Assembly: GCF_000717175.1 (NCBI RefSeq) | Contig: NZ_JNYD01000048.1 | Location: 1-29,988 of the forward strand | Direction: 5' to 3' | Source: Pseudonocardia autotrophica | GTDB lineage: Bacteria; Actinomycetota; Actinomycetes; Mycobacteriales; Pseudonocardiaceae | DNA length: 29,988 nt | Part shown: piece after piece, positions 16,679-26,852 of the stretch | Layout: every line of letters begins with the position of its first letter | Position numbering within the stretch: the first letter of the stretch is position 1 | The notes under the pieces: generated by a model | What the model saw: only the letters and a program-made list of their open reading frames with translations | Told to the model about the DNA's origin: nothing | Database searches by the model: none | Translations under genes and position numbers: made by a program

Positions 16679-18399
16679 CCCGCCGGCTGCTGCTGATCCT
16701 GGCCGCGCTGCTCGCCCTGGCCACCGGGTGCGCGAGCGTGCCCGGCGAGTCGTCGGTGCAGGTCCTGCGCAAGGTCACGGAGGGTGACTCCCCGGACATC
16801 CCGGCCGGGCCGGTCGAGGGCACCAACCCCCTCGACCTGGTCCGCGGCTTCGTCTACGCCTCGGGCAGCACGGTGGACAGGCACGGGGCGGCCCGCCGGT
16901 TCCTCACCCAGGAGGCCTCGCAGGGCTGGGACGACGGCGACTCCCTGACCGTGCTCGACGAGCAGTTCGACACCGTCTACCCGCCCACGAGCAGCACCGA
17001 TCCCGACACCGCGACCGTGCGCATCCGCGGCGACCGGGTCGGCTCGCTCGACCCGCTCGGCGCCTTCGAGCCCGCGGAGGCGCCCGTGGAGATCGACGTG
17101 ACGGTCCGCCGCGCCGACGGGCAGTGGCGGATCGACCGGCTCCCGGCCGGCGTGCTCGTGCGGCTCTCGGACTTCCGCACCAACTTCCGCACCGTGAAGG
17201 GGTACTTCGTCGACCCCGCCCGGCGGGCGACCGTCGCCGACCTGCGGTACCTCCCGGCGGTGCCCGCGCAGGCGCTGCCGTCGCGGACCGTCGACATGCT
17301 GCTGACCGGCCCGTCGCCCGCGCTGCAGGACGCCGCGGAGTCCGTCGTGCCGCCGTCGGCCCGGCTGCGCACCAACGTCACCGAGTCCCCGGACGGAGCG
17401 CTGATCGTCGACCTCACGCAGGTCGGCGACCTCGACGAGGCCCGCCGCCGCCTCATCGCGGCGCAGTTCGTGCAGACCCTCGCCGAGATCAACGTCCCGC
17501 GGGTGCGGCTGCTCGTCGACGGCGCGCCGCTCCTGGCCGGCAGGCCCGACCTCACGGCCGACGACGTCGCCGGGGCCGGCGCCTCGGTGCAGCCCGGTGC
17601 GGACGTCCCCGCCCTGGTCGTGACGGGTGGCCGCGTGCGGGCGCTGCCCGGCGGCGAGCCGCTCAACGGACAGGCGGGCAACGGGTCCTTCGACATCGCG
17701 TCGGCCGCGACCACCCCGGACGGCGCCCGCATCGCCGCGGTCGCCCGGGACGGCGGGCGGGTGCGGCTGCTGGTCGGGCCCACGGACGGGATGCTGGAGG
17801 CGGTGTCGCTGTCCGGCTCGTCGCTGTCCCGGCCGACCTGGACCCCGACCGGCGGCGAGGTGTGGACGGTGCTGGGCGGCGGCCCGGGCGCGGTCGTCGC
17901 GCGGGTCACCGTGGACCAGACCGGGGTGGTGCGGACCGGGCAGGTCAACGTCTCCGCGCTCACCGCGCTGGGCCCGCTCACCGATCTGCGGTTGTCGCGC
18001 GACGGCATGCGGGTCGCCGCGGTCGTCGACGGCGGCCTGGTCACCGGGGCGGTCGTGCGAGCGGCGGACGGCGACGTCGCGGTGCGCAACGTCCGGCGGC
18101 TGCGCCCGTCGGACCTCTCCGACGTCGTCGGCGTGGACTGGCGGGCGGACGAGTCGCTCATCGTGGTCACGGCCCGGTCGGACCGCCCGGTGTCGCTCGT
18201 GTCGTCCGACGGGCTGACCCTGCAGCTGGTGCCGGGCAGCAACCTGACCCCGCCACTCAAGGCCGTGACCGCCGCGTCGAGCCGACCGTTCCTGGTCGCG
18301 GACCAGGGCGGGATCTGGAGCTACGACGGCGGCGAGCTCGACAGCTGGCGGCAGGTGCTCGGCGCGGCGCCGGACGGGGTGCCGCTCTACCCGGGCTGA
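16675..18399 (+). CDS. lpqB: Lipoprotein LpqB (MtrB accessory, GerMN and beta-propeller domains)
   Basis: A 574-residue secreted lipoprotein. The signal peptide is RRLLLILAALLALATGC, with the lipobox LATGC placing lipidated Cys at residue 19. A GerMN-type domain occupies the middle (VDMLLTGPSPALQDA ... VRLLVDGAPL) and an LpqB-type propeller domain the C-terminal half (TPDGARIAAVARDGGRVRLLV and similar strands). In mycobacteria and Streptomyces LpqB is encoded after mtrB and modulates MtrB activity from outside the membrane. GTG 16675 overlaps the restored mtrB stop (16676-16678), indicating translational coupling. Because of the mtrB frameshift, this frame is also continuous with the mtrB start. 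A short ACCCGG/CCGGGT hairpin (18389-18406) spans its stop codon. Confidence 0.94.
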   Translation: MTRRLLLILAALLALATGCASVPGESSVQVLRKVTEGDSPDIPAGPVEGTNPLDLVRGFVYASGSTVDRHGAARRFLTQEASQGWDDGDSLTVLDEQFDTVYPPTSSTDPDTATVRIRGDRVGSLDPLGAFEPAEAPVEIDVTVRRADGQWRIDRLPAGVLVRLSDFRTNFRTVKGYFVDPARRATVADLRYLPAVPAQALPSRTVDMLLTGPSPALQDAAESVVPPSARLRTNVTESPDGALIVDLTQVGDLDEARRRLIAAQFVQTLAEINVPRVRLLVDGAPLLAGRPDLTADDVAGAGASVQPGADVPALVVTGGRVRALPGGEPLNGQAGNGSFDIASAATTPDGARIAAVARDGGRVRLLVGPTDGMLEAVSLSGSSLSRPTWTPTGGEVWTVLGGGPGAVVARVTVDQTGVVRTGQVNVSALTALGPLTDLRLSRDGMRVAAVVDGGLVTGAVVRAADGDVAVRNVRRLRPSDLSDVVGVDWRADESLIVVTARSDRPVSLVSSDGLTLQLVPGSNLTPPLKAVTAASSRPFLVADQGGIWSYDGGELDSWRQVLGAAPDGVPLYPG

Positions 18400-18427
18400 G
18401 CCGGGTCGGTTCCCCGCAGGACCGCCG

Positions 18428-18508
18428 CGTGGACGACTGTGTGGATGACTGTGTGGACGACTGTGTGGACGACGTCGGAGCTCGGGGCGAGGCCGGATTT
18501 GTGGACAA
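18428..18508 (-). promoter_or_regulatory. Cluster of DnaA-box-like 9-mers, 12 bp apart
   Basis: Read on the minus strand, the actinobacterial DnaA-box pattern TTGTCCACA and close variants occur at 18500-18508 (exact), 18464-18472 and 18452-18460 (TCGTCCACA), 18440-18448 (TCATCCACA) and 18428-18436 (one further mismatch, TCGTCCACG). All have the same orientation. The first four are exactly 12 bp apart and the fifth is 36 bp on, three times that period. They form the tandem 12-mer GTGGACGACTGT at 18429-18476. The site is in the lpqB-comF gap. It could titrate DnaA or make comF responsive to it; binding is inferred. Confidence 0.55.
18429..18476. repeat. Four tandem 12-bp units (GTGGACGACTGT)
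   Basis: Units at 18429, 18441, 18453 and 18465; the second has one change and the last is degenerate at its end. The array is in frame with comF and would read VDDC repeats if translation began at GTG 18429, but I consider it non-coding because no ribosome-binding site precedes it and the ComF fold starts much later. Confidence 0.85.
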
Positions 18509-18569
18509 TCCGGCCCGTGCGCCCCGATCCGGGGCGGGGCCGTCGGTGCGGACGGTCAGGGTGGGGGGC

Positions 18570-19427
18570 ATGGCTCGCCCCGTCATCCCGCACCGGCCCG
18601 GACCGATCCCGGATCCGGCCCCGCACCTGTCTCCGCGCCGGTCTCCGCACCTGCTCCTCGCCGGCCTGCTCGACCTGCTGCTGCCCGGCTCGTGCGGGGG
18701 CTGCGGCGCGGGCGGGGCGGGCTGGTGCCCGGAGTGCACCGCGCGGTTGCCGGACCCGCACCGCGTCGTCCTGCCCGAGGCGCCGGAGATCCTCGCCGTC
18801 GGCCGGTACCGCGGGCCGCTGCGCACCGCCCTGCTCGCCTACAAGGAGCGGGGCCGCCGCGACCTGGCCGCGCCGTTGGCGGCGGTGCTCGCCCCGCTCG
18901 TACCGCCCGGCGCGCTCCTCGTGCCCGCGCCCTCGCGGCCCGCGGCGGCCCGGGCGCGCGGCGGCGACCACGTGCTGCGGCTGTGCCGGCGGATCGCGCC
19001 CGGGCGGACCCTCCGGCTGCTCGGGCTGGCCCGCCGGACCCGGGACTCCCTCGGGCTCGACGCCGCGGGGCGGGCCGCGAACCTCGCCGGGCGGGTGTTC
19101 GTGCGGTCGCCGGAGAACCCACCCGATGCGGTGGTGCTCGTCGACGACGTGGTGACCACCGGGGCCACGCTCCGTGCCTGCGCACGGGCCCTGGCGGAGG
19201 TCGGGATCGGGGTCGCGGGGGCGGTCGTGCTGTGCGACGCGAGCAGCCGTACGGACCGCCGGCACCGGGTGGGCGGGGCCTCGCCGCAGGCCCGCGCAAC
19301 CCCACCACGATACGTGTTTGCGCAGGTCAGGGAAAGAGAATCCACCGATTTCGCCCGGTTCGGCGTCACTCGTCGCTCAGGACTGTTGCCAAAGCGTGAT
19401 GCGCACTACCGTGCCTGGCACACGTAA
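18570..19427 (+). CDS. ComF-family phosphoribosyltransferase-like protein
   Basis: A 285-residue protein of the ComF/amidophosphoribosyltransferase-like family. The N-terminus has a zinc-ribbon-like four-cysteine set (CGGC at 42-45 and CPEC at 53-56). The C-terminal domain carries the PRPP-binding motif VVLVDDVVTTGAT (188-200). In naturally competent bacteria ComF is needed for DNA uptake; in actinobacteria the role is unknown. It occupies the same position as mycobacterial Rv3242c, between lpqB and hpf. ATG 18570 follows a GGGGGG stretch; upstream GTGs are possible. The last ~60 residues extend beyond the domain and overlap what is probably the hpf promoter, with lower GC. Confidence 0.85.
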   Translation: MARPVIPHRPGPIPDPAPHLSPRRSPHLLLAGLLDLLLPGSCGGCGAGGAGWCPECTARLPDPHRVVLPEAPEILAVGRYRGPLRTALLAYKERGRRDLAAPLAAVLAPLVPPGALLVPAPSRPAAARARGGDHVLRLCRRIAPGRTLRLLGLARRTRDSLGLDAAGRAANLAGRVFVRSPENPPDAVVLVDDVVTTGATLRACARALAEVGIGVAGAVVLCDASSRTDRRHRVGGASPQARATPPRYVFAQVRERESTDFARFGVTRRSGLLPKRDAHYRAWHT

Positions 19428-19568
19428 CCCAGACCACAACGGGAGGGGAACACCGATCGTCCGCTTCGGGTCTCCCCAGGGTCACGCCCCGCTGTCGCGC
19501 CCCTTGATCCGGGAGGCCCGAAAACACCGCCCCGACGCCGAGCACGCACGGAGAGCGAGGGAAGTCGA

Positions 19569-20261
19569 GTGGAGATCGTCGTCACCGGCCGGAACGTGGA
19601 GGTGCCGGATCACTTCCGGATCCACGTCGAGGAGAAGTTGTCCCGCCTCGAACGGTACGACCACAAGATCGTCGGTATGGAGGTCGAGCTCTTCCACGAG
19701 CCGAACCGCCGTCAGGCCAAGATCTGTCAACGCGTCGAGATCACGGGACGGGGCCGGGGGCCCGTCGTACGCGCCGAGGCGTGTGCGCAGGACTTCTACG
19801 GAGCACTGGACTGTGCGGTGTCCAAGCTGGAGAGCCGGATGCGGCGCTCCCACGACCGCCGACGGCTCAACGACCGCCGCTCCCGCGTGATGGCGGGCCG
19901 GGGCGGGTCCGCCGTCGCACTCCTGGACACGCTGCCGGAGACCGAGGAGATGCTCGGCGCCGCGGAGGTCGAGGTGCCCCGGCCCCGCGGGCACGCCGAG
20001 CACCTCGACGACCTGCCGGGCGCCGGCCCCGAGGCGACCGGGTACGACGCGACCGACAGCGAGGAGGACGAGAACGTCCCGGGTCGCATCGTGCGGCGCA
20101 AGCAGCACTCGGACGAACCGATCAGCGTCGACGAGGCGCTCTCCCGGATGGAGCTGGTCGGCCACGACTTCTACCTCTTCGCCGACGCCGAGAGCGGCAC
20201 GCCCTCGGTCGTCTACCGGCGCAGGGGATACGACTACGGCGTGATCAGTCTCGGCGGCTGA
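19569..20261 (+). CDS. hpf: Long-form ribosome hibernation promoting factor
   Basis: A 230-residue protein that binds the 30S decoding region of idle ribosomes and, through its C-terminal domain, dimerises them. The N-terminal ~100 residues form the HPF/YfiA domain (EIVVTGRNVEVPDHFRIHVE, ending LESRMRRSHDRR). A variable acidic linker follows, then the long-form C-terminal domain (IVRRKQ at about 176, then SVDEALSRMELVGHDFYLF ... VVYRRRGYDYGVISL). GTG 19569 is preceded by GAGGGAAG (19557-19564). It corresponds to mycobacterial Rv3241c, between comF and secA1. The 141-bp leader (19428-19568) and the AT-richer comF end probably hold its promoter; I could not fix a single -10/-35 pair. Confidence 0.94.
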   Translation: MEIVVTGRNVEVPDHFRIHVEEKLSRLERYDHKIVGMEVELFHEPNRRQAKICQRVEITGRGRGPVVRAEACAQDFYGALDCAVSKLESRMRRSHDRRRLNDRRSRVMAGRGGSAVALLDTLPETEEMLGAAEVEVPRPRGHAEHLDDLPGAGPEATGYDATDSEEDENVPGRIVRRKQHSDEPISVDEALSRMELVGHDFYLFADAESGTPSVVYRRRGYDYGVISLGG

Positions 20262-20339
20262 TCGGGAGGACCCCACCGGCCCTGCCCACGAGGGCGTCGG
20301 GGTGCGGCACTCCGCCGCGCCCCGGCGTCCGCCCACCGC

Positions 20340-20372
20340 ACGACCCCGGAACCCACACGGGTCCGGGGTCGT
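20340..20372 (+). terminator. Strong stem-loop terminator after hpf
   Basis: ACGACCCCGGA (20340-20350) pairs perfectly with TCCGGGGTCGT (20362-20372). The stem continues with CCC/GGG after one bulged base and closes with an ACAC loop. It lies 79 bp after hpf and 140 bp before secA, so secA is probably transcribed from its own promoter in 20373-20512. Confidence 0.75.
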
Positions 20373-20512
20373 TGCACGGTGAGGGGTCGCCGCGCCGATG
20401 GCTACCATGGTTCGCGGGTGTCTGCCGTGCGCCGGCGTCCGCCCCGGTCCTCCGGCGCCCGTCGGGCCCGCAGGACCGCGCCCGAGACCGCGATCGCGAA
20501 TGAGGTCGACCA

Positions 20513-23461
<2,949 letters not shown>

Positions 23462-23471
23462 ACGCGCCTGG

Positions 23472-23495
23472 CACGTGACCTGAGCGGGTCGCGTG
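23472..23495 (+). terminator. Candidate terminator after secA
   Basis: CACGTGACC (23472-23480) pairs with GGTCGCGTG (23487-23495), nine base pairs with one wobble, over a TGAGCG loop, 10 bp after the secA stop. A repeated TGAGCGGGTC at 23502-23513 offers an alternative partner. It sits between convergent genes. Confidence 0.6.
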
Positions 23496-23577
23496 GGCGG
23501 TGCTGAGCGGGTCACGCGCGAGTCGGGCCCGCGAGCCGTGGTCGGTGCACAGGCCCGTCCAGGTGAGCGAGCCGAGC

Positions 23578-24336
23578 TCAGATGACCCGGAGAGCGACGC
23601 AGCGCCACTCGCCCTGCCCGGTGAGTTCGAGACGGGCGGCGAGTGCGCGGACCCGGGTGCCGAACCGGCAGACGGCGGCGACCTCCGCGGCGGCACGACC
23701 GGGCAGGCTCACGTGCAGGGAGCGCAGGGACGCCCCGGCTGCGGCGGTGCGCCCGCGTCGCGGGATGCCGGCGTTGACGTAGCGCAACACCTCGGGCGCG
23801 GCGAACGGGGCCAGATGGTTCACGGGGCGGCGGCCGTCGAGCACCTCGAGCGCAGTGCGGACGACCAACTCTGCCCGCCGCCGTGCCAGCAGCGCCCGTT
23901 CCCGCTCCCGGCGCAGGCGTCCGTCCGACGGGCCGGCCGCCGCGTGCGACCCGTCGGTCCCGTTCCGCGCGGGGGTCGGTGGTTCCCGCACAGCGGGCGA
24001 CACAGCTCCGGAGGCCACGACCGCGTCCTCGTCCACTGCGCTGCCGACGGCCGACCCGCACTCGGGCTCCGGAGGCGCGCCCTCGCTCGCTGCGCTGCCG
24101 ACCGCCGAGCGACCCTCGGGTTCCGGAGGCGCGCCCTCGACCGCCACCCTGCCGATCTCACGCATCGGAGCGGCCGTCGCATCCCGGGCCGTTTCCCGCC
24201 TCTGCTCGACGCTGAACGGGACGTCCCCCTCCACCACCCACTCGCCGTCGTCGAACGGGACGGGGAACTCGAGGGCGGGCTCGTGGTCGACCGTGGCGAA
24301 GAGCGGCAGCGTCGGGGCCGGGGCGGTGAGCGTCAT
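23578..24336 (-). CDS. Rv3235-like protein (DUF6459 type)
   Basis: A 252-residue actinobacterial protein of unknown function. The N-terminal half is low-complexity and Pro/Ala/Glu-rich; the conserved C-terminal domain (~140-252) has the features I associate with the Rv3235 family: a helix leading to VLDGRRPVNHLAPFAAPEV, then LRSLHVSLPG, VCRFGTRVRALAARLE and WRCVALRVI. It lies just downstream of secA, close to where Rv3235 lies in mycobacteria, and is convergent with secA. Residues 67-84 are repeated at 85-102. ATG 24336 is the natural start. Family assignment is from memory of the motif and context. Confidence 0.7.
   Translation of the reverse strand: MTLTAPAPTLPLFATVDHEPALEFPVPFDDGEWVVEGDVPFSVEQRRETARDATAAPMREIGRVAVEGAPPEPEGRSAVGSAASEGAPPEPECGSAVGSAVDEDAVVASGAVSPAVREPPTPARNGTDGSHAAAGPSDGRLRRERERALLARRRAELVVRTALEVLDGRRPVNHLAPFAAPEVLRYVNAGIPRRGRTAAAGASLRSLHVSLPGRAAAEVAAVCRFGTRVRALAARLELTGQGEWRCVALRVI
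24031..24138 (-). repeat. 54-bp in-frame tandem duplication in the Rv3235-like gene
   Basis: Two 18-codon units (24085-24138 and 24031-24084) encode EGAPPEPEGRSAVGSAAS and EGAPPEPECGSAVGSAVD, differing at four residues. It falls in the variable linker, where length change is tolerated. Confidence 0.8.
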
Positions 24337-24424
24337 GGCAGCAGCGTGCGAGCGGGACCACCACCACCGGGCCGGATCGCGGTACTTCGTCGCCGAATCA
24401 TCTGAGCCCTGATCGTTCGCGGGC

Positions 24425-24430
24425 TAAGGT
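24425..24430 (+). promoter_or_regulatory. Candidate -10 element (TAAGGT) of a leaderless MarR-HAD transcript
   Basis: TAAGGT fits TANNNT and ends 6 bases before the GTG at 24437. No Shine-Dalgarno lies between, so transcription may begin at the start codon. Confidence 0.45.
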
Positions 24431-24436
24431 GCCGAC

Positions 24437-24853
24437 GTGGCCGAGCAGCCGCTGGACCGGCTCCTGATCGCGACCGGCGCCACGCTCGCGCGGTTCCGGC
24501 AGCGGGTCGTCGCGGCGCACGGGCTGTCGGCGACCGCGCTCGACCTCCTCACCGCCCTGAGCAGCGAGGACGGCCTGCCGCACCGCGAGCTGGCCGGGCG
24601 ACTCGGCCTCACCCCTGCGACCCTGACCCCGGTCGTCGACACTCTCGAGCGGGCCGGGGACGTCCGGCGCGAACGGGACGCGGACGATCGGCGGGTGGTG
24701 CGGGTGTACCTCACGGAGAGCGGCAGGCGCCGGCGGGAGACCGTCGGCGACCAGGTGGACCACGCGCTGCGGGAGGTCGTGCCACCGGAGGATCCGGCCG
24801 TGCGCCGCTACCTGGGCGAGGTCCTCGCGGCGGTGGAGGGGCGACTGACGTGA
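24437..24853 (+). CDS. MarR family transcriptional regulator
   Basis: A 138-residue winged-helix regulator. The DNA-binding region spans about 35-100: SATALDLLTALSSEDGLPHRELAGRLGLTPATLTPVVDTLERAGDV is the helix-turn-helix, and RRERDADDRRVVRVYLTESG the wing, with the DxRxxR-type motif conserved in MarR proteins. Such proteins usually respond to small aromatic ligands or oxidants as dimers. It is divergent from the Rv3235-like gene (100-bp gap) and overlaps the following HAD gene by four bases (GTGA, 24850-24853), indicating translational coupling. The target is likely its own operon, but this is inferred from arrangement only. Confidence 0.88.
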   Translation: MAEQPLDRLLIATGATLARFRQRVVAAHGLSATALDLLTALSSEDGLPHRELAGRLGLTPATLTPVVDTLERAGDVRRERDADDRRVVRVYLTESGRRRRETVGDQVDHALREVVPPEDPAVRRYLGEVLAAVEGRLT

Positions 24854-25224
24854 CGGGCTTCCGCGGGCTGATCCTCGACTACGGCGGCGTGCTCACCGAC
24901 GGCCCGGAGATGGCGGACCTGCCGGTCCGGGCCCGGGCCGCGGGCCTGCGCGTCGCGCTGCTCTCCGACGCCCACTCCGTGCCGGACGAGTACGCCGAGC
25001 GGTTCGACGCCGTCGTCCTCGGCGGCGCGACCGGCGCCCGCAAGCCCGATCCCGAGGCCTTCCGCCGGACCGCGCAGCTGCTGGGTCTGGCGCCCGACGA
25101 CTGCGTGGTCGTCGACGACCTGCCGATCAACGTCCGCGGGGCGAGTGCCGCCGGGGCCGTCGGCGTCCGGCACACCGACCCCGACTCGACGCTGCGCGAG
25201 TTGGACGTCCTGTTCGACTGGTGA
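24850..25224 (+). CDS. Small HAD-superfamily hydrolase
   Basis: A 124-residue protein with the HAD core motifs: nucleophile Asp10 in ILDYGGVLTDG, Ser39 in ALLSDAH, Lys65 in ARKPDPEAF and the acidic VVDDLP (Asp89-Asp90). It is much shorter than usual HAD-IA phosphatases (about 200 residues) because only ~20 residues separate motifs I and II, so the C1 cap domain is missing. The +2 Asp general acid is Gly12, as in other DYGGVL-type members. Capless forms can act on larger substrates; activity is uncertain. Its GTG start overlaps the MarR stop. It ends just before a strong terminator. Confidence 0.82.
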   Translation: MTGFRGLILDYGGVLTDGPEMADLPVRARAAGLRVALLSDAHSVPDEYAERFDAVVLGGATGARKPDPEAFRRTAQLLGLAPDDCVVVDDLPINVRGASAAGAVGVRHTDPDSTLRELDVLFDW

Positions 25225-25232
25225 GAACGCGA

Positions 25233-25260
25233 ACGGCGCCGCCCGGTCGGGCGGCGCCGT
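25233..25260. terminator. Strong bidirectional terminator after the MarR-HAD operon
   Basis: A perfect 12-bp stem, ACGGCGCCGCCC (25233-25244) with GGGCGGCGCCGT (25249-25260), closed by a GGTC tetraloop. It lies between the convergent HAD gene and the small MT0933-type gene. Confidence 0.8.
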
Positions 25261-25273
25261 GGTGGTCAGGGGG

Positions 25274-25501
25274 TCACTGCTGCGGCGGGGGCGGCGGCTG
25301 CTCGCCCTCCGGGGCCGGCGGCGGCGCGGCCGTGGTGTTCCCTTCGCCGGTCCTCTCCTGCAGGAAGTCGACACCCTTGTCGATGTGCTCGTCGTGCCCG
25401 GCGTACTTCTGCTTGGCGGCCTCACCGGCCTTGTCGAGGCCCTGGTCGACCTTGTCGTCGTGCTGACCGATCAGCTCTTTCGCCTTGTCCAGGAATCCCA
25501 T
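25274..25501 (-). CDS. MT0933-type small protein (annotated antitoxin family)
   Basis: A 75-residue hydrophilic protein beginning MGFLDKAKELIGQHDDKVDQG and continuing with an amphipathic, lysine/aspartate-rich helix, then a Pro-rich tail (PPPAPEGEQPPPPPQQ). The N-terminus matches the MT0933/Rv0909 family, which is annotated as an antitoxin. No toxin-like gene lies beside it, so that label may not describe its function here. Stand-alone members are common in actinobacteria. ATG 25501 has no Shine-Dalgarno; a 13-bp perfect dyad sits at 25505-25517 just upstream. It lies 44 bp after the hydroxyacid oxidase gene on the same strand. Confidence 0.75.
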   Translation of the reverse strand: MGFLDKAKELIGQHDDKVDQGLDKAGEAAKQKYAGHDEHIDKGVDFLQERTGEGNTTAAPPPAPEGEQPPPPPQQ

Positions 25502-25504
25502 GCA

Positions 25505-25517
25505 GGCCACAGTGGCC
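25505..25517. promoter_or_regulatory. Perfect dyad GGCCAC-A-GTGGCC upstream of the MT0933-type gene
   Basis: A 6-1-6 palindrome, 3 bases upstream of the ATG. The spacer is too short for an RNA hairpin, so a protein-binding site is the more likely meaning if it is functional. Confidence 0.3.
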
Positions 25518-25545
25518 CCAACTCCGGGCGCGCGCCACCCCGCGC

Positions 25546-26766
25546 TCACCCGATCGGGCGAAGTCTCGTGTGCTCGCGCCGGAGGTCGTCGACGGACGTG
25601 ACGCCGAGGAGCTGCAGGGTCCGCGTGATCTCGCCGGTCAGGATGTCCACCGCCTTGGCGACGCCCGCGCGTCCGCCCGCCATCAGCCCGTAGAGGTACG
25701 CCCGGCCCACCAGCGCGCCGCGCGCGCCGAGCGCGACGGCGGCCACGACGTCCGCCCCGTGCATGATCCCGGTGTCGACGTAGACCTCCGCGGCGTCGCC
25801 GACCTCCTGCACCGTCGGCTCGACGAGCTCGACCGGGACGGGGGCGCGGTCCAGCTGGCGGCCGCCGTGGTTGGAGAGCAGCACCGCGTCGACCCCGGCG
25901 TCGACGACCCGGCGCGCGTCGGCCACGTTCTGGATGCCCTTGATCATCAACTTGCCCGGCCAGGCCCCGCGCAGCCACTCGACGTCGTCCATGGTCAGGG
26001 CGGGATCGAAGACCCGGTTGATGAGGTCGGCGACCGTGCCCTCGGTGCGCTCGAGCGTCGCGAAGGTGAGCGGCGAGGTGGTGAGCAGGTCGAACCACCA
26101 GTGCGGGTGCAGCGCCCCGTCGATGAACGTGCGCAGGGTCAGCGCCGGCGGGATCGTGAGGCCGTTGTGCACGTCCCGGCGCCGGTTGCCGCCGACGGGG
26201 GTGTCGACGGTCAGCATGAGGGTGTCGTAGCCGGCCGCGGCCGCGCGCTGGACCAGGTCCTTCGCGAACGCCCGGTCCCGCCACAGGTAGAGCTGGAACC
26301 ACCTGCGCGCCGCCGGCGCGGCCTCGGCGACCTCCTCGATGGTCGTGGTGCCCATCGTGGAGAGGGTGTAGGGGATGCCGGCGTCGGCGGCGACGGACGC
26401 GACCGCCGGCTCGCCCTCGGTGTCCATCATGCGGGTGAAGCCGGTGGGCGCGAAGGCGAACGGCAGCGCCGAGCGCGCGCCGAGCATGTCCCGGCCCAGG
26501 TCGACGGTGCTGACGTCGCGCAGCACCGTCGGGGTGAACTCGACGCGGGACCAGGCCGCGCGCGCCCGGTTCAGCGAGAGCTCCCCGTCCGCGGCACCGT
26601 CGGTGTAGTCGAACACCGCGCGCGGGGTGCGGCGGCGGGCGATCTCGCGCAGGTCGGCGATCGACGCCGCCCGGCGCAGGCGGCGCTCCGTGGCGTCGCG
26701 GACGAAGGGGGCGGGCCGGAGCAGGGGCAGCAGCTCCTTCGGCCTGGGCATCCGACGCTGAACCAT
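25546..26766 (-). CDS. FMN-dependent alpha-hydroxyacid oxidase/dehydrogenase (LldD-like)
   Basis: A 406-residue TIM-barrel flavoenzyme that oxidises an L-2-hydroxyacid to the 2-oxoacid. The FMN and substrate residues are visible: Tyr54 in VFDYTDGAAD, Lys276 in LMIKGIQN, catalytic His300 and Arg303 in LLSNHGGRQLD, and Asp331 in DTGIMHGADV, followed by GARGALVGRAYLYG. The closest recalled relatives are mycobacterial LldD2-like proteins, so L-lactate is the leading candidate, but mandelate-, glycolate- and mycofactocin-linked members share these motifs. No membrane segment is evident. ATG 26766 gives the longest plausible N-terminus; ATG 26751 is an alternative. Confidence 0.88.
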   Translation of the reverse strand: MVQRRMPRPKELLPLLRPAPFVRDATERRLRRAASIADLREIARRRTPRAVFDYTDGAADGELSLNRARAAWSRVEFTPTVLRDVSTVDLGRDMLGARSALPFAFAPTGFTRMMDTEGEPAVASVAADAGIPYTLSTMGTTTIEEVAEAAPAARRWFQLYLWRDRAFAKDLVQRAAAAGYDTLMLTVDTPVGGNRRRDVHNGLTIPPALTLRTFIDGALHPHWWFDLLTTSPLTFATLERTEGTVADLINRVFDPALTMDDVEWLRGAWPGKLMIKGIQNVADARRVVDAGVDAVLLSNHGGRQLDRAPVPVELVEPTVQEVGDAAEVYVDTGIMHGADVVAAVALGARGALVGRAYLYGLMAGGRAGVAKAVDILTGEITRTLQLLGVTSVDDLRREHTRLRPIG

Positions 26767-26852
26767 CCCCCGAGGCTAGCCCCGCTGACGCCCCGCTGAC
26801 GGCCGAGCGGCCCACCCTCGTGGGCGACGTGCCCTTCACACCGCGGACGTGC

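Noticed and set aside
18429..18569. Extended ComF start at GTG 18429 giving VDDC repeats
   Set aside because: No ribosome-binding site precedes it, and the added segment has no resemblance to ComF proteins, whose zinc-ribbon starts well after ATG 18570.
19330..19420. Stress-sigma-type promoter (GAAT-N16-GTT) or a TTGCCA/TACCGT pair upstream of hpf
   Set aside because: Spacing or sequence is off consensus in both cases, so neither is assigned.
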